From: Parasponia andersonii
Taxonomy: Eukaryota; Streptophyta; Magnoliopsida; Rosales; Cannabaceae
Length of the DNA: 64,000 nt
Assembly: GCA_002914805.1 (NCBI GenBank)
Contig: JXTB01000244.1
Coordinates: 294,723-358,722 of the forward strand
Direction: 5' to 3'
Below the pieces are notes generated by a model that was not told where the DNA came from, did no database searches, and was given only the letters and a program-made list of their open reading frames with translations. Below, one piece after another: positions 24,262 through 36,644 of the stretch. How positions within the stretch are numbered: the first letter of the stretch is position 1; each line of letters begins with the position of its first letter. Made by a program: the position numbers and the translations under genes.

Positions 24262-27200
24262 ATGGCCACCTCCTCCTCTTCCTCCTTTACCTTCAACTCT
24301 CTTCAGCAAAAGTACCAAGCTTTGTCGCCCTTCAATCTCTGTAAGTACCCGTCTACTATCAATGCTTTTAGATTCCATTATTCGTCTCATTTTTCCATTT
24401 TCTCACCTCCTAAACACATAACTGAACTCTCTCAAATTCTTTTAGTTAAAGATAATGTTAGCCACGTTGTTGCAAAGTTATCTGCCACAGACCATGAACC
24501 AGATACAAAAACTATAAATTCCAGAAATGTTAAAGGAAACAGTAATGGGTTTTCTTCCTTAAGGTCTATAGATGATATAGTTGGCAAAAATTATGGGAAA
24601 AAGTATGTTAGCTCAGTAGTTGAGGAAAAGGATGAAACTAAGTTCAACAAAGGAAAACATAGGAGGAGAAACCATGGATTGAGAAAAATGAGGGAATTGA
24701 ATAATGGGAATTCTTCTGTGAAATCTATATTAAAGGATACAGGAGTAAAAGCTTTGGGGAGTACGGACGGTGAAGCTGGCAATAGGAGAAGTGGTAAGCA
24801 GGTGGGAGGAGAGAAGAGGAAAAGGTTGAAGAAAAGTAGGGAAGATTCTTCGGAAGTTCGGTTCAGAGTTGGATTAGATATGTGTTCAAAGAGAGGAGAT
24901 GTTATGAGTGCAATCCAATTGTATGATTTAGCTCAAAAAGAAGGAATCGAACTTGGGCAATACCATTATACTGTACTGTTGTACCTTTGTTCTTCTGCGG
25001 CTGTGGGTATTGTTCGTCCTGCTAAAAGTGGGAGCGCTTCTCGGACCCTGGATGGCTTGGGCTCCTCTGGTGAAGATTATGAGTCGAGTTCTGTGGATGC
25101 GGCTAAATCAGAAGACTTAGGTAGCAGGGGTTTGGATGGTGGCAAACTAAATGGTTCGTTTTCAGACAGGGGACATTTGATTGACGCTGGCAGAAGTCAT
25201 GGGAGTGCAGACAATATTGAGTTAGATTCTAGTAATAGGCTCGATGATTCTGATGGTACTTTCAATGAAAGGGAGAAACTAAACTGGTTTTGTAATGGGT
25301 TGGTGAAGCGGAATTATCGTGTCTTAGATGGTCTAAGTCATCCTACAGCACGAGAGGATGATACTAAACATGTGAAAGATGGAAGCAAGAACCAAGAAGA
25401 TAAAACAATACGGGTAGATGAAGACGCAAAGGAATACGCACGCAAAAGGGGATTTGAGATCTATGAGAAAATGTGTTTGGATAACATCCCTATGAATGAA
25501 GCGGCATTGACTTCTGTGGCTAGAATGGCAATGTCAATGGGTGATGGTGACATGGCATTTGACATGGTGAAGCAAATGAAGTCACTGGGGATAAATCCTA
25601 GACTGCGTTCCTATGGTCCTGCTTTGTCTGCTTTTTCTAAAAGTGGAGAAATTGATAAAGCGTTTGCTGTCGAGCAACATATGTTGGACCATGGTGTATA
25701 TCCAGAAGAGCCTGAACTACAGGCCCTTTTGAGAGTGAGTGTTGGAGTGGGTAAGGGCGAGAAGGTATATTACTTGTTGCATAAACTAAGAACAAGTGTA
25801 AGGAAGGTCTCACCCTCAACTGCAGATTTGATTGTAAACTGGTTTAATGGCAAAGCAGCTTCAAGAGTAGGGAAAACAAAATGGGATGAAAGGAAGATAA
25901 ACAAAGCAATTGAGAATGGAGGGGGTGGCTGGCATGGACAAGGCTGGATGGGAAGAGGAAAGTGGTCTGTGATGCAAGCACATATTGGAGCTGATGGGCT
26001 GTGCAAATGCTGTGGGGAGAAACTGGTTACTATTGACCTTGACCTGAAAGAAACAGAAAACTTTGCTGAATCAGTTGCTTCGATAGCCCTAGAGAGAGAG
26101 AAACATTCGAACTTCCAGAAATTTCAAGTATGCAAGTCTCTTAATAGTCCTTATTGATGCTAGTCATGTGCATGGATTTGACTTATGTTGATGAAAACAA
26201 AATTTAATTTGCAGAAATGGCTCGATTATTATGGTCCTTTTGAAGCTGTGATTGATGGAGCTAATGTTGGACTTTTCAGCCAGAAGAGATTCAGGCCATC
26301 CAAGGCAAGTTATGCGATGGCCTTAAAATGTAGGATACTGATAAAGTGATATATCTAATTTCTTCTTCCTATTTCTTAACTGATTATTACTAGCCTTTTC
26401 CTTTGATGATGGATTTTTTAGATCAATGCTGTTGCAAATGGTTTAAGACAAAAGTTTCCTTCAAAGAAATGGCCGCTCATTGTTTTGCACAATAGACGTC
26501 TCACTGGGCCCAAGATGAATGAACCAGTTAACAGGGCATTCATAGATAAGTGGAAATATGCTGATGCACTCTATGCAACGCCAACTGGTTCGAATGATGA
26601 TTGGTGAGAAACATGATATTGGACTAAATTTGTACTTGTAGAATTTATTTTAGTGATGTATGCATCAATTTTTTTGGTTGGAGGGGATGAATTATTATCA
26701 GTTAGTTTTATAAAGCATACGCATTTTAAGTGTCATGGTTATTAACCTGTTCTTCAGGTACTGGTTGTATGCAGCTATAAAGTTCAAGTGCTTACTCGTG
26801 ACAAATGATGAGATGAGAGATCATACGTTTCAACTCCTTGGAAATGATTTCTTTCCCAGATGGAAAGAAAGGCATCAAGTGAGTAAAGCTCTTCGGAGCC
26901 AACATTTTGAGATATGTATGCGAGTTTAAATATAAGCTTGTCGATGATACAAATTATGTGGAACTAGTGGTTCCAATTTCATTTTCTTCTTTTTGACAAA
27001 AATAATGCTGCTTTTGGCGTCATATTGTATTTGAATTGTCCTAACGAAGGTGTCTGTCCTTTCCTAACATATAGGTACGTTTCAGTTTTTCTGATGCCGG
27101 TCCAGAATTTCACATGCCTCCTCCTTGCTCTGTTGTAATCCAGGTAGAATCAAACTTCATGATTGTCCATAATATATATCTTTATACAAGTCATAAGAAA

Positions 27201-27945
27201 CTTTTGTTTGTATTAGAAAAAAGATTATAAAGAAGTGGTTGTTCCTGTCTATATTTTTGTATGCATGCCTTTTAAACCATGATAAATAAGATTCAGATTC
27301 ACTTGCTGAAATTTTCTTTCAGGAATCAGAGAAAGGCCACTGGCATATACCTATTTCGTCTGAACACAAATATGAAGCAGAGAGACCATGGCTGTGTATT
27401 ATGCGTGCTAAATCACGCAAGACTAGACAAGATTCTAAAACTAGACTGGAAGGTAATTTTTCGAAGCCAAATCAATTGCTAAATTTCTTTTGAACGTTCC
27501 GGTCAGCAACACATAATGAATTTTTGCTTTTATTCGAATGACGTCTTTGTTGTAAATACTGATCCTCATAAGATAGAAATTTTTTCTCCAAACCTTGTAG
27601 CATCAAAAGCATGTGTAAACTAGTTTGTGGACTTAAACTCGTTATATGCTTCCTCCTTTCAAATTCTTTATCCATAAAGCTGCTAAAATCATTCATGTTG
27701 AGAAGTCTTGCAAACTTAATCATCACAATGATTTATGAATTTGCATCCCAGCTATCCAGAGTGAAATCAAGTCACAACCATCGAACAACTGGAAACACAA
27801 ATGTACTACTCGTGAACCTGAGGAAATCTACAAGAATCTCAGAGATATTTTATCAGGGTCCACGATCTTGGCTAGTCAGTCAATCCTAACCGAAATAGAG
27901 CGAGCAGAGAAGCTTGGAAGATGTACCATTGATTTTCAGATATGA
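24262..27945 (+). CDS. PRORP1: Proteinaceous RNase P 1-like, organellar (PRORP1)
   Basis: This protein-only RNase P removes 5' leaders from tRNA precursors. The family's PRORP1 acts in mitochondria and chloroplasts; the Ser/Phe-rich N-terminus here fits a transit peptide. Seven exons are read: 24262-26127, 26215-26304, 26422-26603, 26758-26878, 27075-27143, 27323-27452 and 27752-27945, giving 883 residues. PPR repeats lie at about 200-250 and 388-520. They are split by a Ser/Asp/Gly-rich insert of about 130 residues that makes the protein much longer than the roughly 570-residue Arabidopsis PRORP1. The zinc site is C581, C584, H784 and C801. The metallonuclease has VIDGANVGL (D636), DDW (D711, D712) and LLVTNDEMRDH (D730), matching the catalytic aspartates. 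Intron 2 is GC-AG. The C-terminal extension in exon 7 is less certain. Confidence 0.93.
26305..26421 (+). other. GC-AG intron in PRORP1
   Basis: The exon ends ccatccaag and the intron begins gcaagttatg, ending ttttttag. The flanking codons (RFRPSK then INAVANG) are contiguous in PRORP proteins. AAG|GCAAGT is the standard strong form of the minor GC donor. No GT donor near the border keeps the frame and the conserved residues. Confidence 0.85.
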
Positions 27946-28676
27946 TTCAGTTCCTGGCAATCTTTTTCAGGCCCTCTCATCAACAATCAGTGTATTGTTT
28001 AGAAATTGCGGATGATTCTATAATGGCTTCTTTTCCAGATGCACGAAACTGTGCTAGAGCCTGGGCGTTGTGGCAGCCACTGATTGGTTCCTTGTACCGA
28101 GTCTTAATTATTATTTTTTTTATGGGGTTTGAACTTAGGCCTCATTTGCAATCCAGCATTTGTGTAATTAATGTCATTTTGATGGAATAAAAAAATCTTA
28201 GTTCCATTTTGAAACAAACAAGTTAAAAGAATCATTTTGCTAAATTGTTTTCGGGGTTAGAACTAAAAAATTAAAGTGCAGGCCCTAATAAAGAGATACA
28301 AGTTTCAGAGAGCAAATCATAATATCATTATTATTACTAAGCTGTAAAAGAAGAGTTTTACAGATTTAAACCCGTCGGAGTTAATGCCATGCTATTGTTA
28401 AATTTGTTTAATGATTGTTTCATCATAAAAAGCATGAAGGTTATGCCACTAGATTATAACATGTCAGTCACTGACTCAACTTTTTACATATAAATAATAT
28501 GTAAATTATATGCGTACACATGTATGTTTATTCTCTCTTTTTCAGAAAGGGAAAAAGGTTACGAACACAAACTCACGGGGCTGAAACTGTATTTGTCCTC
28601 TAGAGAACCTCTTTTTTATGAATTTTGTTGTTTCCCTTCTACAAGAGTATTTCACGAGCCTCCAATCACCGACCTC

Positions 28677-28731
<55 letters not shown>

Positions 28732-28929
28732 ATATATATATATATATATATACACACGCGCACTCAAGTCATGACAGCCCAAAAAGCCTCCCCACTTATC
28801 TACATCAAATTCAAAAAACAAAGAGATAAGGAAAAAGGAGCTTGTTAGTCGTTTTTACATGCTATATTTTCTTCGTTTTCAACGTTATCTCATTCTATTC
28901 TTACAAATAAACAAAAAGGAGAAACGAAA
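27946..28929. other. PRORP1 3' region and ABI-like gene promoter
   Basis: No gene is seen. A polyadenylation-like aataaa lies near 28187. The right half carries the pyrimidine repeat described separately and then the probable leader of the next gene. Confidence 0.5.
28674..28752. repeat. (CT)n then (TA)n microsatellite
   Basis: A nearly pure CT tract (28674-28730, one interruption) runs directly into a TA tract (28731-28752). It ends about 180 bases upstream of the ABI-like start codon, where CT-rich leaders and promoters are common in plants. Confidence 0.9.
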
Positions 28930-30975
28930 ATGCAGAGCTCCGAGTTTTGGTCGCAGAAAGATTTGGTCAGCGATTTTAACTTTGACAAGTCTCTAAAGGT
29001 ACAACACGTTTACTTAATTTTTCACCTTTTTTTTTTGGTGGGGGGGTTAATGATTAAGCTTGCTAGTTTGCTTGGTTGAACTTACATATATATGAAGGAA
29101 CTGAGAGAATTGCGTTCTCAACTTCACCATGCGGCAGACTACTGCGAATCTACTTTCTTGAATGCCAAAGAAAAGAAAGTGTGAGTCTCTCTCTTTCATT
29201 TGTACATTACCATTTGGCCTTGCATGTGTTTTCTTCTTCTAAGACTTTGTAGCTTTTGTTTGATGGAGAAGATAATTAGAGGCATATAGCCAACTTGTAA
29301 GAGCAACCAAAAGTTATTCTCTATCATTTTGAAGTTGGAAACTGTTTATTTATTTATTTATTATTTATATTTTATATTTTTTTATTGTTATTATTATTAT
29401 TTATTTTGTGTTCTAATAAAATTAGACATAAGTTTAATGCTATATAAGTTTATCTTTTCTCTTTTTTACTTTCTCAATATTTTCCTTCTCCTTTCTTTAT
29501 ATTTTTCTCACCATGCTTGTTTTAATTTATCCTCTATTCCTTCTTGTTTACTGTCCATCTAACCAATAAACCAAAAATCTATGATAAATATACAAGCCTC
29601 ACAAATTTGTTTGTGTATGACTTTTTCACTGTAGTTTTGCCCAATAAAGTGATGGCTACTCTTTTTTCTTTTTTCTTTTTTTAAAAGAAAAAAAGAAAAT
29701 AAAAGATTCTTTTATTGTTTTTTGAAGTAGATAGATTTGTCTTTTTTGTTTTGTTTTTTTGTTTTTTGTTTTTGTTTTGTTTTTTTTTTTTTTTCAGTAG
29801 TTTCAGTTTTGCTACCTGGGTTTGAATGGTTGATACATCGGGGGAGTAGTTTAGGGAGTATATTTTTAGTTTTCTTTATTTCGGCTAAAGATGCAAATTT
29901 TCTCCTCTGTTTTTTCCTAGGCTAAAGATGTATAATTTCGTTGGCTGAATTTAGTGGGCTAAAAATGCGAACTAATAGATTAGTTCTAATTTATTCCTGT
30001 CATTTTATATATTTTTTTCTCTTTGTAAAATAGCTTAGGTTAGAGTCGTCATAATCGACTTAATAAATTGAAACTTACTGCAAATACCAAAATAAGTTGA
30101 ATGCAGTTAAATATTATTATCACTTATATGGTGATAAATTATATGGAACGTAAGGTGGAATTAAAAAGAGGGAATGAGACAGATTAGCATTATTATTATT
30201 ATTATTTGTATATGTATATTTAATTCCCTCTTTCCAAGGGGTGGTCATTTTGAGACCCTGTCATCGTTTACAGCACATTGTCGTTTTAAGGTTTTTGTCG
30301 TTGGTCGTTTGCAGTTATTCTCGCTTTTATAAGACGTGGATAAGTTGTCGTTCTATAAGCTTCAAAGGACAAATTGATTTTAACAGTTTCTATATGTCGT
30401 TTTACATGCTACGCTCGTTTTATGTATTTACTGTCGTTTGTCTTGTTGTCAATCATTGTCGTTTTTCTTGGTGGGTGGGGGGCAGTGCAGTTGAGAACAC
30501 AAAGGAATACATATGCAGAGCCGTAGTGACGGTGGTTGATCATCTTGGATGCGTCTCTGAAAATATAAATGGCCTCATTTCGAAAACTAACGCATTTTCT
30601 GAAGCTGACATTCGAATCAACTGCCTCAAACAGAGGTTTCTACTCTCTCAACAATTTGTTCACAACCTCGCTCTATCCAGACTTCGATGGCGGGAAATTA
30701 TCCCAAGACATCACCCCCGCTACTTATCTGCACGTAACATTTCAGACACATGCATATATCTAATCTATATGACTATATAGTGTATTGGTTTATATCTTTC
30801 CAGTTAATAATGTCTTATTTTTCTTTTTCTTGTCCGATTTCTTACCTTTAATCCCTGTTGCAGCAAATACAGAAACTGAGAAATCAGATGAAGATTTAAG
30901 GTGACGCTTTCCATCTTGTAATAATCAAGACCCAAGTCTTTTGCTAGCTGCATGTCTGCATACATGCATGTATTC

Positions 30976-31029
<54 letters not shown>

Positions 31030-31600
31030 ACGTGTAATACACAAAAATATTACATATTTATAAATAATGACTTGGATCCTTGCAGGGATTCTACAAATGT
31101 GGCTTCTACAAAAATCATTGACAAAAAAGTTGTGTTTAAAATAGAGGATGACATGCCACTTCCTCTTTTCGCCTACACGTACTCTCAAAAACCAGCTCTA
31201 TCAAAAGGGGAAACCAATTCAGGTTTATTCAACTTTTCCCTCCTCATAACTACTTGTTAATGAGCCAAGTTTCAGTTGTTGTGAACTAAAGTCACAAGTG
31301 GCCTAGCATAACATGTGTGTCATTGTCATTCATGGCTTTTACAGTGTTGCCCGTTCGTGACGGCTTCTCTATTCTTTCCAAAAGTCCAAATCCTGCTTTT
31401 CATTTCCAGGTACTTCAAATATCCGCGCTTGCAATTTTTAGTTTCTTAATTAGTTGATTACTTGATTCACTTTTTATACCATTTCATTTTGTCCATGTGT
31501 ACTTGTGTTGCAGGAGACAAAGAAGAAACTGCGCAGTAGAAGATCTCTGCATGGAAGTGATATCTTGTCACTCATTCGACGAACTAAGAGAACAGCATGA
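28930..31600 (+). CDS. ABI-like (ABIL) subunit of the SCAR/WAVE complex
   Basis: ABI-like proteins are core members of the SCAR/WAVE complex, which relays ROP-GTPase signals to ARP2/3 and actin branching. Seven exons are read: 28930-28998, 29098-29180, 30486-30733, 30864-30900, 31086-31222, 31345-31409 and 31514-31600, giving 241 residues. The N-terminal helical core is clear: SLKELRELRSQLHHAADYCE, then VENTKEYICRAVVTVVDHLG, then RINCLKQRFLLSQQFVHNLA and IIPRHHPRY. A conserved C-terminal block follows (FSILSKSPNPAFHFQ) and then a basic tail, RRTKRTA. At exon 3 two acceptors lie five bases apart; only the upstream one (cag at 30483-30485) keeps the frame. The paralogue number cannot be fixed by eye. 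The 3' end faces the RopGEF 3' end 559 bases away. Confidence 0.88.
30977..31030. repeat. (TA)n-(GT)n microsatellite in ABI-like intron 4
   Basis: A TA tract followed by a GT tract lies in the intron between 30900 and 31086. It is simple sequence with no coding role. Confidence 0.9.
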
Positions 31601-32158
31601 GAATTTTCAAGGGAATCCGTAGGTCGTTTCTGGATTTGCGGTAAAGTCTATCAGTTTTTCCACTCAATTTTATGAAAGAGGTTATCTTGTGGTTGTGTAA
31701 ATAACATTTAAGATGTTAGTAGAAGTGTGCTTTGTCTATAGTTGATTGTGATCTACTTCGTAAGATTATGGTATGGAGAGAAACATTTGTTGTAATTCAG
31801 ATCAGATTATTAGATTTCGTTTGTCAATGAAGTGACAGAAAATTTCGAAACTAAGCGAGTGCAATTCTAAGCGACATGCGTAGTGTAGGAAGATCAGTCA
31901 AGAAAGAGACAATAATTGACTTTAATAGAACAGAGTGTATGTCCTGATGTACACAATTCAAAGCACATCTCTTATGCATGAACCGAAAAACACTTCGAAC
32001 AGCCAAATGTCCTTTTATTGGTAGGAAGGAAGCTATCCTACAAGGATCTCAATATTTACAAAAGACAAGCTCCCGAACTAGCTATATCTTTATCTATGTC
32101 TATTTGTTCTTCTCTCTCCTTGTCTTCTTTGCTCCTTTTCATCCACTTCATCTGTAAT
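31601..32158. other. Convergent 3' spacer between ABI-like and RopGEF genes
   Basis: The 558 bases hold the two 3' untranslated regions. No other gene or structured RNA is seen. The short gap makes overlapping transcripts possible. Confidence 0.55.
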
Positions 32159-34588
32159 TTAATGGCGTGCTGTGGGACTTCTCAAACTAAAGTTTTCAAG
32201 CTTTTCTAAGTAGGAAAATCTTTTTGTATTGATATTAGCCGGTTTGCTCATAAGCTTATGATCGCTTGCTTGTTTAAATTGGATATCCTTATTTCCCCTC
32301 AAATCACTCTTCTTACCATTGCCGGCCTCTCCCTGAGATAAACTCCAACCCATGAAATCTGAGAGTGTCATTGAAGTTGGTGTACCTGATGAACCGAACC
32401 TTTCCTCATCTTCCTCGGTGTTTTGGGACTTTTGAGGTATAGCAATCGGTGAAGAAACAACTGAAAGCCTGCCATTTGAATTTGTTGATGGACTTTGGGT
32501 GAGAGAATCTGCATAGAGGACATCTTCAATCCTGGACATCACTGTAGAAGCCAAACTTTCTATTACCCTCGAATAGCTCTCTAGGATAGCGTAGCCTACA
32601 TCCTGTGTATAAGCCGAAGAAAATTAGTCCTCAAGAGTCTGAAATATTTCATAAAGCATGCTTAAAAAGGTTGAATATCAGCTGCAGTTTTAGTTCTTAC
32701 CTTATTATATTGGATTTTGCTTATGTCAAGTGTGGATTGTGAGATTCCAGGAAAACGCTGTTTGAGTAGGAGTAAGATGGCTTCAGCTCTCTCTTCAAAT
32801 AGTTCTCTCTTCTCCAGGCTCACACCTGAACCCCAAGTAGACTTTCCATGATCCTTATGGTGCATCTTCCTCTGCCAGATGATTACAGACGCCTCGATCC
32901 TGTTCTTGAGGTCAAGAACTTTGTGCTCTGTTGACAAGTCCGTAGTCGAGAGGAATTGCTCAGGATCAAAGTAGTCATCTGTTATAGATTTGTAGTTTGA
33001 ATCTCCCAGGCAATATCTACCATTCTATAGAGAGAACAAAAAAACACAAATGATCCAATGTTCGGATTTCCTCTATAGGATTTTGTAATCAATTCAACAA
33101 GGGTGTCAAGTCATGTACCTTTGGAAGGGATTCAATGTAGTTATCAGGAATCTCCATTTCTGATAGTACTTGAGCGTTTATTGCCATGGCTGCTTTGAGT
33201 ACTTGGTTTACAGAATCCTTCTGAAAGTGCAGCCATTTCCGACATACATCGGATAGTCCTTCAGGCGAAACTTTAACAGTTGGTAGCCACCATTTGTCAT
33301 CCTTTCTCTGGAAATTACCTTTCTCAGATTCATCAGCATCTTTTGACACATACCAGAACTCATTTTGGGCTCCAAAGTTATCCAAATACCCCTGTTTATT
33401 ACCCCTTTATCAGTTTAAATGAATTTAGGCCATGCAATAGAAATGATACTTGAAAATTAGACAATAGGAAAATGTATACTTACAAGGAGCATGGCATCTA
33501 GCTTCCTCAGGGCAGGTATGTTCATGTGTAGATCATTTCTTTGCCGAGTCACCATTATCTGAAAAATCAGGGCAAAAAATTTTACATTCGAGTGTAGGGT
33601 GAAGATAAATGGAGAAAAAAAAAAAAAGACAGATTATCAGAGAAGACAGATAGATTTAGATAAAGAGAGATTTATCACCTCCATGTTAATTCCATCCTTA
33701 GATTTCTGTTGTGAGGGGACGAATTCGACGATATGATCGGTTACAGACAAAAACCATTCCATTTCTTTTCTCCACCTTGTTTTCCTCTCTGCAGGCATAG
33801 GCTCTAGTTTCCTTTGTTCTCCAAAAACAGATGCTGTATTGCACAATGAGGAACAATGAAAATTGTCATTTTTTCGAAACATGTCATTCTATGTTTAGAT
33901 TTCACTCGAGGGCGGCGAAAACAAGTATACTTTTCTGAACATTCATGAACACTTCAACAATAATAATGGAACCTTTCCAAAAGGGAATCAGCCTAAGAAA
34001 GTACCTGCTAGGTTGGTTATGGCGTTTGACAAAGCCAAAGCTGATGAAACACCCTTTCCTCCACCAGACATATCTTCACCCAAAAGCAGCTTAGAAAATC
34101 TCTCTTTCATCATCTCCATATCTGAAACCAAACCAACGTAGAGAAAAAATAAATAAATAAATAAATAAAGGATCAATCCCCTATGTTTCATGACATAGAT
34201 ATTTAAATACAGAATATGAACCTTTATACCACAAACAAAACAAACAAAAAAAAAAAAAAGAAAAAGAAAAAGGAATAATTTGGTTACCTTGATGACTAGC
34301 TGTCCTGCCCTTAATATTATCCAAACATGAAACTGGACCCTTAAAATTAGGATCTTTGAGTGCTGCGCCTATATTCATAAGGTACGCCGGTCGGTCTGCT
34401 ACAATCCTTGAGCCTTGGCTTCTAGACTGAACCCTACTACTATAATCTTCTTGCCCCACTTGATCACGTCCATTCTCCAACGTGAAGCTCTGAGCATGTC
34501 GGCCTGAAGAATTGCTTTCGAACATTTTTGTTAGCTGAAATGACTTAGACTTCTGTATGCTTCCTTGTCGAGAACATGCTCGAACCAT
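32159..34588 (-). CDS. ROPGEF: RopGEF with PRONE domain
   Basis: PRONE proteins are the plant-specific guanine-nucleotide exchange factors that load GTP on ROP GTPases at the plasma membrane, driving polar growth and receptor-kinase signalling. Seven exons on the minus strand are read: 34588-34288, 34121-34005, 33833-33679, 33558-33484, 33391-33119, 33024-32701 and 32602-32159, giving 562 residues, a usual length. PRONE spans about 100-450. It includes [59 protein letters not shown], the [10 protein letters not shown] block, [20 protein letters not shown] and [11 protein letters not shown]. The Ser-rich C-terminus (450-562) is the variable regulatory tail, predicted to be autoinhibitory and phosphorylated by family. 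An upstream in-frame ATG at 34672 would add 28 hydrophobic or unrelated residues; the start at 34588 is preferred. The paralogue number is not assigned. Confidence 0.92.
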
Positions 34589-35638
34589 CGTGAATTCGAG
34601 CTCTCGAAGTTGGTTTGTTCTTATAACTTGAACAAGTTTGTTTTCACAAGATAACAACAAGAAACATAACAAATAAGAGAAGTTGCTTCAGATTTTAGCA
34701 AAAAGGCTATGATTCTAGAACCATGGAACCTCTCAAACCAAAAAATGTGAGAGGCTTTTGAGGAATAAGGAGAAGGAGAAAGAGTTAGCTTTAGATTTTG
34801 GCAAAGCCTTCTTTTCTTTTTTCTCTCTTCTGTTTTGGCATAGAAACGTGGGTGAGAGAAAGAACCAAGTTTGGCTCAAGTATAAACAATAAAACAGAAA
34901 AGATTTGACTACTAATTTTGATGAGTTTGTTTATTTTCAATGAGTGGTTGGGAGGTCAGCCCTTTGGCAAAACACCCGGGAAAACGTACGAAATTAACTA
35001 ATGTCTATTTTCAGTTGTTTTATGAAAATCAGGCACTTTCTTTGTTTTTTAATCATTTGGGACAGCACTGAATTTTCTCTAATTTTTCTCCTTTGAATAG
35101 TCAGGTATTAGTTTCCTTAGTTGGATTAATTTGCAAGAAATATTTTTTAGTACACTAACATACTTTGCTTTAACGAAAATTGAAAAAAGAAGAAAAACAT
35201 TTTTGTGAAAGTATCTACTTTCGTTTACTTCAAAAAGAATTCTTAAAAATAATTTAAGATACTTAAAGGCTGTAAAAATTTCACCCATGATCCGAATAGT
35301 TAAAGTTTCTCTTTGACCATAATGCAAACTAAAATTGTTCAATCAGATTCTAGTGATGTGACGCTCACAAGGTTAGATTCTTAATCAAAGTATTTGTTGA
35401 TTTTTCGAATAGTAGTATAGTTTAGAAAAAAAATTACCAAAATAGATTCTTAATCAATGTATTTATTGATATGTTGAAGAAGACTATAATTCATTAAATT
35501 TTTTAACAAAATAGATTACCATTCTTGGTACTAGTTGTTGTACCCTTATATTATTGTTTGCGAAATAAACTCTTGTTATGCCATGACCATCACAAGTTAG
35601 TAAACATAGTAACCATATAAACCTTTTAAAACGCATAA

Positions 35639-35674
<36 letters not shown>

Positions 35675-36486
35675 ATTCCTAAGCNGAGTGAGTGAGACGT
35701 GATCTCCACATAGTGTTTCCATGTCAAAGGAAGAGAGGCCGGTTCGTCGTACTGTATGGCGAAACACAGCAGGCGACATGCTTCTGTAGAGTTTACTCGG
35801 AAATAATTATGTTGACCACTAAAACAATCTTGTGTATCAACACACAATAAGTTGTCTTATTAAAAAAAGAAAGAGAAAAAAAACTAAAGAACCAAGTGAG
35901 AATTAATAAGATCTTAGTTGACACCATGTGTCTGCTCAGCTCGCGTGACCCTTTAATTTCTTTTTTCAATATGTACTATATGAAAGATTAAATCAAATCC
36001 CTTATAAGTCAATACAAATTCACTTCAACCGCATATTCTCTCTCTTGATCGGACACTTTACATGTGTCATGTGTACAAGATCAAAGGTTGCATACGTTAT
36101 ATTATAACTTGTTTATCAGAAAACAATAAACTAAACCAAAACAATGTCCGTAGAAATGACATACTCGATCCCTCAACTACACTGGACTGTGGGGTCATAT
36201 GTTGAGAATGTAAATACAACTTTAATCCAGTTTTGTCTTTTTTTTTTAATTACTATGTCTAAAGTAATTTTTTTTTTTTACAACCTGCACCTTAAATAAA
36301 CTGCCTAAACCAACCTTTTAAAATGTTCGAAAATGCTGAGTTGTTAACGTGTGTTTCAACAGGTATGTTAATCGTTGGGCGAACTTAACCTCTAATCATT
36401 CATGTTCAGAGACCACGATACAAATTCGCACAAGATTTCCCAAGGATCATTATTCCCTTAATACCTGTATAACACGGTTTCTATAA

Positions 36487-36519
<33 letters not shown>

Positions 36520-36644
36520 ATGAATTAGACCAATTCAGCTATCAACTCTGAATAACAAAAGACATCATTGGAATTTTTAATAATATAAACATACATATAT
36601 ATATATATATATATTGACACACAAAACAGCATTCGGTAAAATCA
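34589..36644. other. RopGEF promoter and MYB3R 3' spacer, with an assembly ambiguity
   Basis: No gene is seen. The first part is the RopGEF leader and promoter. At about 35642-35672 there is a run of some 31 A's, then gaattcctaagc and an unresolved base n at 35685, so the exact length here is doubtful. TA-repeat tracts occur at about 36490-36520 and 36595-36612. The right end holds the MYB3R 3' untranslated region. Confidence 0.55.

Noticed and set aside
30241-30485. In-frame extension of ABI-like exon 3 leftward as extra coding sequence
   Set aside because: The sequence left of 30486 lacks family similarity and a donor/acceptor pair at 29180/30486 restores the conserved VENTKEY join in frame.
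34589-34672. Upstream ATG at 34672 as the RopGEF start
   Set aside because: The added 28 residues show no family similarity; the downstream MVRACS start is the more typical form.
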